DNA from: Atribacterota bacterium
GTDB taxonomy: Bacteria > Atribacterota > Atribacteria > Atribacterales > Caldatribacteriaceae
Direction of reading: 5' to 3'
DNA: 64,000 nt
Assembly: GCA_039638595.1 (NCBI GenBank)
Contig: JBDIWM010000004.1
Coordinates: 23,938 to 87,937 of the forward strand
Within the stretch, counting starts at the first letter, position 1. The number at the start of each line of letters is the position of its first letter. Made by a program: the position numbers and the translations under genes. The notes beneath the pieces are model-generated. The model ran no database searches. It had not been told where the DNA came from and saw only the letters and a list, made by a program, of their open reading frames with translations. Shown here one piece after another: positions 56,540-64,000 of the stretch.

Positions 56540-56912
56540 GTTGCTTCCGGTACTCCTCAGAACTCAGCAAAAGAGAAAATTCGCTCAAGTCCAAAGGTTT
56601 CAGCTTGACAATCCATCCTTCTCCGTACGGATCCTTATTAATCAACTCAGGACGGTCTTTCAGTTGCTCGTTTACCGCCACCACTTCCCCGCTCAAAGGA
56701 GCATAGAGATTGGAAACCGTTTTAACCGACTCCACGTCTCCAATCCGTTCCCCTTTCTTCACCCTTGTACCAACTCTGGGCATTTCCACGAACACCACAT
56801 CACCCAGTTCACTCTGAGCATGGTCCGTAATACCACACAGTACTACGTCTTCCTCCTGCTTCACCCAGAAATGTTCCGCCGTATAAAGCAGCTCTTCCGG
56901 AAGAGAAACCAC
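56526..56912 (-). CDS. gcvH: Glycine cleavage system H protein-like lipoyl carrier
   Basis: A 128-residue lipoyl-domain protein. HFWVKQEEDVVLCGITDHAQ opens the domain and ESVKTVSNLYAPLSGEVV holds the lipoylated Lys (residue about 64); the ending KLKPLDLSEFSLLLSSEEY is typical of GcvH. Start GTG behind AGGAGGTG. Genes for GcvP and GcvT are not in the window, so the protein may serve glycine cleavage/synthesis encoded elsewhere or another lipoyl-based reaction. Confidence 0.93.
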   Translation of the reverse strand: MVSLPEELLYTAEHFWVKQEEDVVLCGITDHAQSELGDVVFVEMPRVGTRVKKGERIGDVESVKTVSNLYAPLSGEVVAVNEQLKDRPELINKDPYGEGWIVKLKPLDLSEFSLLLSSEEYRKQLASV

Positions 56913-56926
56913 AATGACACCTCCTT

Positions 56927-58321
56927 TTAGGTAAAGTGAAGTGGCAACCCAAACACCGCTTCGGCCGCTTCCATAACGCTTTCAGAAAGCGTCGGATGGG
57001 CGTGAATGATTTGAGCAAGTTCCTCAGGTGTGCACTCCACATGCATAGCCAGCACGGCTTCGGCGATAAGGTCCGAAGCATGAGGACCAATAATATGTAC
57101 ACCTAAAATTTCTCCACTTCGTTTCTCACTGATAACCTTGACAAAGCCCTCCGTTTCCCCCTCAATCAGGGCTTTTCCACTTGCCCGAAAAGGAAATTTT
57201 CCAACCTGGATCTCGTATCCTTTGGTTTTCGCTTCCTCTTCGGTGAACCCCACCGAAGCGATTTCCGGGAAACTGAAAATACAGTTCGGCACATACCGGT
57301 AATCCATCTTACGTTTCCCACCTAGGATATTTTCCACCGTTACTTCTGCCTCTTTATATGCGACATGTGCCAGAAGATACTTGCCATTCACGTCTCCGGG
57401 AGCATAAATCCAGGGTAACGACGTACGGAGCATTTCGTCAGCAAAAACTGCTTTCCCTTCCAGCTGAATTCCGACATTTTCGAGGTTGAGACCCTCAAGA
57501 AACGGTACTCTTCCCGTAGCAACAAGCACATATTCACCTTCCGAAATCCGTTCTTTCCCTTCACCATCAGTAAAAACCACTTGCAACGTGCCCAAACCAG
57601 GCTGAATCTTCTGAACCTGAGAACGGAGATAGACGGTCAATCCTCTCTTTTCCACAATCTGGGTAAGGAGTGCGGTTACTTCACCATCCACTGGGGGAAG
57701 AACCCTGGGCATCATTTCAATCACCTCGATCTTCACCCCAAAGGCGTTGAAGATACAAGCCATTTCCATTCCGATAACCCCCCCACCAATGACAACCATA
57801 CTTTGAGGAAGTTCCGGGAGTTCCAAAGCCCTGTCGCTATCGATGACTCGCTCCAAATGAACCCCTTCCACAGGCAACACAGCCGGCTTCGAACCACTTG
57901 CTAAAACAATGGACCTCGCCCGAATGGTTTCTCCGTTTTCCCCGTCTTTTCCTACCTGAACGGTATGAGAGTCAAGAAAAGAAGCCCATCCTTTTATAAC
58001 CTCCACCCGAGCCTTTTTGAGGAGGAACCCCACTCCTCCAGTAAGTTGCTTGACAACCCGGTTCTTACGGGAAAGCACGGTTGACCAATCGATACCCGAG
58101 TACTCCGCTTTGATTCCAAACTCACCAGCTCGGCGAACAAAATGGGCCACCTCCTGCGATTTGAACAGGGCTTTGGTAGGGATACAACCTCGATTCAGAC
58201 AGGTTCCTCCCAAATCTCTCCCTTCAACCAGTACCGTTTTCAACCCCTTCTGCCCTGCCCGTAACGCGCTGGCATATCCTGCTGGTCCGCCACCGATAAC
58301 TAGGACTTCGACTTCACGCAA
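56927..58321 (-). CDS. lpd: Dihydrolipoamide dehydrogenase
   Basis: A 464-residue flavoprotein disulfide reductase that reoxidises dihydrolipoyl-GcvH with NAD+ (or runs in reverse). FAD motif VLVIGGGPAGYASALRAGQK, redox disulfide GGTCLNRGCIPTKAL, NAD motif VVIGGGVIGMEMACIFNAFG, and the C-terminal catalytic His-Glu in HAHPTLSESVMEA. A TTG at 58321 with GGAGGTGA five bases upstream is favoured over the ATG at 58336 that overlaps nfnB. It lies between nfnB and gcvH. Confidence 0.94.
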   Translation of the reverse strand: MREVEVLVIGGGPAGYASALRAGQKGLKTVLVEGRDLGGTCLNRGCIPTKALFKSQEVAHFVRRAGEFGIKAEYSGIDWSTVLSRKNRVVKQLTGGVGFLLKKARVEVIKGWASFLDSHTVQVGKDGENGETIRARSIVLASGSKPAVLPVEGVHLERVIDSDRALELPELPQSMVVIGGGVIGMEMACIFNAFGVKIEVIEMMPRVLPPVDGEVTALLTQIVEKRGLTVYLRSQVQKIQPGLGTLQVVFTDGEGKERISEGEYVLVATGRVPFLEGLNLENVGIQLEGKAVFADEMLRTSLPWIYAPGDVNGKYLLAHVAYKEAEVTVENILGGKRKMDYRYVPNCIFSFPEIASVGFTEEEAKTKGYEIQVGKFPFRASGKALIEGETEGFVKVISEKRSGEILGVHIIGPHASDLIAEAVLAMHVECTPEELAQIIHAHPTLSESVMEAAEAVFGLPLHFT

Positions 58322-58326
58322 CCCAT

Positions 58327-60586
<2,260 letters not shown>

Positions 60587-60630
60587 CGTTTTTCCTCCTT
60601 CTGATAGAAAATACAACTGCAATCTTCCAT

Positions 60631-60658
60631 ATTATAGCGAAAATTTTAGGAAGGTGAA
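60631..60658 (-). promoter_or_regulatory. Promoter of the nfn-lpd-gcvH-lplA operon
   Basis: On the minus strand, a perfect -10 TATAAT with -35 TTCACC (four of six) at 16 bases, 45 bases before the nfnA start. Confidence 0.65.
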
Positions 60659-60659
60659 T

Positions 60660-61076
60660 TGGAAAGTAATACCAAAATCTGCGCCTTGCCAAATTTGCTT
60701 GGTCATTCAAGCCAAGACACTCATTAAAAACTAAAAAACTCTCAGAACACGCTTTCCTCAATCCTAGGAAAACCCACAAAAGCCCGACTTCCATCCGAAA
60801 AATGCGGTAACCCGATTTCATGATTACCACCCGTATTCTCAATATTTTAGTCAGATCAAAAAACCTTCTTTACACATCACTGCCAAAAATCTCGTTATTC
60901 TGACCCATGAGATGCGAAATCATGCCTTATAAGGTCCCCTAACACAGCAGCCTTGAACGGGCATACATGAATAAACCATCTCACAAAAAGACGGTGAAGC
61001 TGGCATTTCGCCCTGTAAGAGCAGAGTGCTTGCAAATAATGGGAAAATGGGAATATTTACTGTTCACTTTAAGGGG
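60660..61076. other. Gene-free stretch
   Basis: No convincing coding frame, RNA gene or repeat on either strand. Base composition is similar to the eroded region beside it, and the frames are broken every few tens of codons. It separates the nfn promoter from the remnants at 61077-61990. Confidence 0.5.
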
Positions 61077-61990
61077 CAAATTCACGCGTTTCAACAATAA
61101 TACCACCACCCAAAACGTCATGTACGTCACCATAGTAAGTAGTTAATTACTCACTCGGTGAAATAATGGAGTATAAAACACAAATAAAAGAATATTTCCC
61201 TTCACACGAAATGGCCGCACAATCCCCAAAAATGGAGGACGGGGCAAGGAGCACAAAACAATGCATCGCAAAAGCCTTTAGAACACTTTCTTGTAGGACC
61301 AGGCAAATGCGAAATGCCCTGCGCTACAAATATCCTTACCTATTTGCATTCCATTCTTTGGGGATTTGAAGAAAGGCATCCTGTACAACGTGTAAATCGA
61401 ATACTCTGCTTTCCGTACCAAGATGCACCGGTTTAGGTAATCAATTTCGGCCGAACTCTCTTCACACTCCGATATGACTAAAAATGCCTGTACGCCGTGC
61501 TCATGACTTCGTATCCCAGAAGACCAATCGTAAATCAGAAAAGGCAGCCTTAGCACAATTCCAAATTCCCTTTCAACTCACATCTCAAGCGGAAGGTCAA
61601 ATACGAATTCGAAACTTACTTCTATCTCCTCAAGAGCCCCAGATGACTCCAGCCCCTGGAAAAGCTCTATAAATAGCTTTCTTCTGCTCTCTAGGAAAGG
61701 AATGCGCCCAACAAGAGAGTAGACAAATGAAAAAGTCCTACAAGGTAATTATCAAACTTGGCGTTTCCATCCAACCCAAAAGAAGCACCACAAGTACATC
61801 ATAGTGGTACATTGAACTTTTTGAATCGCCGGGGTAACATCACGCTACAAAAGAATTGGATCGAAAACTTCCATCCCAACATTAATCCCCACCGGTATAC
61901 CTTTCAACATCTGGAGAATATCCTACAGAATCTTAACCAGGATATCAAAAAGACACAAGCAACATAAAGACTCCGCCAATTTGTATTTAT
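61077..61990 (-). pseudogene. Eroded minus-strand coding remnants, family not recognised
   Basis: Protein-like stretches appear in shifting minus-strand frames, each cut by stops or frameshifts: MLKGIPVGINVGMEVFDPIL (about 61925-61866), CGASFGLDGNAKFDNYLVGL (about 61798-61730), RIPFLESRRKLFIELFQGLE then a TGA near 61578, and LRLPFLIYDWSSGIRSHEHG (about 61554 down), continuing to YLNRCILVRKAEYSIY. A last piece, YYGDVHDVLGGGIIVE, ends near 61078. They look like one or two decayed genes. I cannot assign a family. Their place downstream of a ribose-type ABC operon suggests sugar metabolism, which is a guess. Confidence 0.45.
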
Positions 61991-62065
61991 GCTGATACCT
62001 TGCCTTCGAAAAAATTAACGGATCCTTTAACAGGAAAATAACCCATATAATCCGAAAGAAAGTCA

Positions 62066-63022
62066 CTATCGTTGCTTTATCTTACCCAAGTTACTAACAA
62101 TAATAGCGATAGCGATGATAACACCGATAGCTATTTCCTGATAGTACGCGCTAATGTTCAAAAGATTAAGCACGTTAGAAATCAAACCCATGAGAATCAC
62201 ACCCAGAAAAGTACCTAAGGCGCTCCCTCTACCACCGGTTAGGGGAACCCCCCCAATAACTACAGCAGCAATGGCACGTAGCTCTAAACCCGCACCGGTA
62301 GAGGGCAAAGCCGATCCAAGACGGGAGAGAAGCACCATAGCAGCAAGACCTACAAAAGCTCCGTTGACCATATACACCAAAATCTTTATTTTTTGGGTAT
62401 TAACGCCAGATAGAAAAGCCGCCTCTTCATTACCGCCTACGGCATAAACCCGCCTACCAGTTCTCGTATAACGAAGGAGAAGAAAAAGCAATACGTAAAC
62501 TCCCAAGAGGAAAAAGATAGGATTGTGAATTCCTAAAGTTGTACCCCTTCCTAGAGTAGCAAATTTGCCCCCCAAGGATTGGGTCATACCTCCAGTTACG
62601 ATGAGAGCAAAGCCATAGTACACACTCCGGGTCGCCAAAGTCATGATGAAAGAAGGAGTTCTGGTTTTTGCTACGATAACGCCATTCAAGGTGCAACCGA
62701 GCAGAGCCATAATGAATCCCCACAAAATAGCCACAGTCACTTCACTTCCCTTCACTACCAGAGAAGCAGCAAAAGTCGTCGAGAAACCCACCAAAGATCC
62801 CACCGAGATATCAAAATTACCAGAAATCATCACTAATGTTGCCCCTGCAGCCACAATTCCCAGAACAGCATTTTGATTAAGGATGTTGAGCCAGTTTTGA
62901 AGAGTAAAAAAAGCAGGATTAAAAAAAGCCGTCACTCCACTCATGATGGCGATAAGAAGAAACAGGAAAAAAGATTGGTTAACCAAAATAGAACGCTTCA
63001 CCCCAACCTGAGAACGAACCAT
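62066..63022 (-). CDS. Ribose/xylose-type ABC transporter permease (RbsC family)
   Basis: A 318-residue CUT2 permease with about ten predicted membrane helices. Family marks: LVMISGNFDISVGSLVG near residue 60, VYAVGGNEEAAFLSGVNTQK with KILVYMVNGAFVGLAAMVLL, and AVVIGGVPLTGGRGSALGTF near 250. An ATG at 63037 is an alternative five codons upstream. It follows the ATPase gene by about 25 bases. A binding-protein gene is not seen downstream; it may lie upstream beyond the window. Substrate not determinable. Confidence 0.92.
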   Translation of the reverse strand: MVRSQVGVKRSILVNQSFFLFLLIAIMSGVTAFFNPAFFTLQNWLNILNQNAVLGIVAAGATLVMISGNFDISVGSLVGFSTTFAASLVVKGSEVTVAILWGFIMALLGCTLNGVIVAKTRTPSFIMTLATRSVYYGFALIVTGGMTQSLGGKFATLGRGTTLGIHNPIFFLLGVYVLLFLLLRYTRTGRRVYAVGGNEEAAFLSGVNTQKIKILVYMVNGAFVGLAAMVLLSRLGSALPSTGAGLELRAIAAVVIGGVPLTGGRGSALGTFLGVILMGLISNVLNLLNISAYYQEIAIGVIIAIAIIVSNLGKIKQR

Positions 63023-63047
63023 CATACTACACCACACCCCTTTCCGA

Positions 63048-64000
63048 TTACCTGACTATCCCAAGAGCACAGGCGAGGATATTTTCTTCGGCTACTTCTC
63101 CACCTTCAAGAACCTTTACCATCCTCCCATTACACATCACACCTACACGGTCACTAAGGGCAATCAGTTCAGGCATATCCGACGAAACCATAATTACAAA
63201 CTTACCTGCTTTTACCAAATCCATCATCAATCGGTATATTTCTTCTTTGGCACCGACGTCGATGCCTCGAGTCGGTTCGTCAAAGATGTACACTCTCCCA
63301 TTTGTCAGCAACCATTTTGCCAGAACCACTTTTTGCTGGTTCCCACCACTCAAATTTATCACTTCTTGTTCAAGATGAGGTGTGACGATTCGTAATTTCA
63401 CCACGAGGTTTTCTACGCTCTCTTTTTCCTTCCTTAGATTCAGGAACTCCCTATTTTCCAGGTTAAGACGTGCTAAGGAAACATTTTCTCTCACTGACCG
63501 CACCAGCACCAAACCGGTTTTTTGACGGTCTTCGGTAATCAGACAAATCCCCTTTGCTATGGCATCCAAGGGAGAAGTAGGGGTTATTTCCTGCCCATCC
63601 AGGAGTACACGACCACTGACTCTTTTATCCAGTCCAAAAAGGAGCCGTACCAGCTCTGTCCTACCCGATCCTACCATCCCACCAATACCAAAGATTTCAC
63701 CGGCATACACCTGGAAACTAACCCCCTTCACCACTCCTCCTCGCAGGTCGACAACTTCGAAGACCCCACGGGGAGTTACCGAAGGCATCATTTTCTCTCG
63801 GGCATAGAAAAGTTCTGCAGGACGACCGACCATTTCCTGAATGATGAAACCCTCGTTTACTGAATTAATATCGTGGGTAGCAACTTTCGAACCATCCTTC
63901 AAAACAGTGACACGACTGCCAATTGCAAATACTTCTTCCAGATGATGGGAAATGTAAAGGACACCCACACCCTGGCGAGTAACTTTACGTAAAACCTCAA
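63048..64000 (-). CDS. Sugar ABC transporter ATPase, RbsA/XylG type (C-terminal part; runs off window)
   Basis: C-terminal part of a double-ATPase CUT2 subunit. The end of the first ATPase domain is visible (GVLYISHHLEEVFAIGSRVT with the switch His), then the second domain: FGIGGMVGSGRTELVRLLFG (the relaxed Walker A usual here), LITEDRQKTGLV, the signature INLSGGNQQKVVLAKWL and VYIFDEPTRGIDVGAKEEIY. The frame is open to position 64000 beyond the first Met at 63968. It energises the permease encoded just downstream. Confidence 0.93.
   Translation of the reverse strand, partial: EVLRKVTRQGVGVLYISHHLEEVFAIGSRVTVLKDGSKVATHDINSVNEGFIIQEMVGRPAELFYAREKMMPSVTPRGVFEVVDLRGGVVKGVSFQVYAGEIFGIGGMVGSGRTELVRLLFGLDKRVSGRVLLDGQEITPTSPLDAIAKGICLITEDRQKTGLVLVRSVRENVSLARLNLENREFLNLRKEKESVENLVVKLRIVTPHLEQEVINLSGGNQQKVVLAKWLLTNGRVYIFDEPTRGIDVGAKEEIYRLMMDLVKAGKFVIMVSSDMPELIALSDRVGVMCNGRMVKVLEGGEVAEENILACALGIVR

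Noticed and set aside
61166..61369. Plus-strand 67-codon frame in the eroded region
   Set aside because: It lies opposite a longer, more protein-like minus-strand remnant and has low-complexity charged composition without a ribosome-binding site.

Overview
The window is about 64 kb of bacterial chromosome. Nearly every gene lies on the minus strand; the only convincing plus-strand gene is a sugar isomerase at 49907-51310. Genes are packed tightly, often with 4-20 base overlaps, and many starts are TTG or GTG with clear Shine-Dalgarno sites. A trimeric-type [FeFe] hydrogenase, NfnAB, GHKL-type redox accessory genes and several sugar importers point to a strictly anaerobic, fermentative, H2-producing bacterium. 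The style resembles Atribacterota (Caldatribacterium-like), Thermotogota or thermophilic Clostridia; Atribacterota is my best guess but is an inference without any search.

Layout by coordinate (transcription mostly right to left). 1-4171: mreD (partial), mreC, apbE, the AmmeMemoRadiSam pair amrS/amrA and a YqgF-like nuclease. 4215-12704: a seven-gene redox operon with its own promoter, encoding one [FeFe] hydrogenase catalytic subunit, two NuoE-like and two NuoF-like subunits, a stand-alone [2Fe-2S] protein and a GHKL ATPase. One NuoF is fused to a complete GltD/NfnB-like flavoprotein. This is the most interesting system in the window: a possible hydrogenase-transhydrogenase hybrid linking H2, ferredoxin, NAD(H) and NADP(H). 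12737-17092: a heat-shock operon (hsp20, dnaJ-like, hspR, clpC) with a near-perfect sigma-70-type promoter and an adjacent inverted repeat. 17115-42457: a long housekeeping run with an HD hydrolase, LysM/M23 endopeptidase, ileS, TldD/PmbA, PpiC, two GlgC homologues, galT, an M42 peptidase, lon, a second hsp20, an Ig-repeat envelope protein, a GH57 enzyme, a phosphoesterase, folD, a PHP enzyme, a strongly degenerate phosphoglucose-isomerase-like protein, cimA and a HAD phosphatase.

42571-47740 is a gene graveyard. SorC regulator, DapA-family aldolase, 2-hydroxyacid dehydrogenase, dynamin-type GTPase, ChrA transporter and MutS-like ATPase genes are all broken by frameshifts, stops or truncation, and two junctions join fragments of unrelated genes. 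47958-49803 holds an intact two-component system. 49907-55531 is a sugar-utilisation locus (isomerase; SDR, binding protein, two permeases and a tiny membrane protein), followed upstream by tRNA-Pro(UGG). 55745-60658 is an operon of nfnA, nfnB, lpd, gcvH and lplA, linking NADPH/ferredoxin bifurcation with lipoyl-protein chemistry. 60659-62065 contains no intact gene, only eroded minus-strand coding remnants. 62066-64000 holds a ribose-type ABC permease and the C-terminal part of its ATPase, which runs off the window.

I saw no CRISPR array, no insertion sequence, no rRNA and no phage genes.
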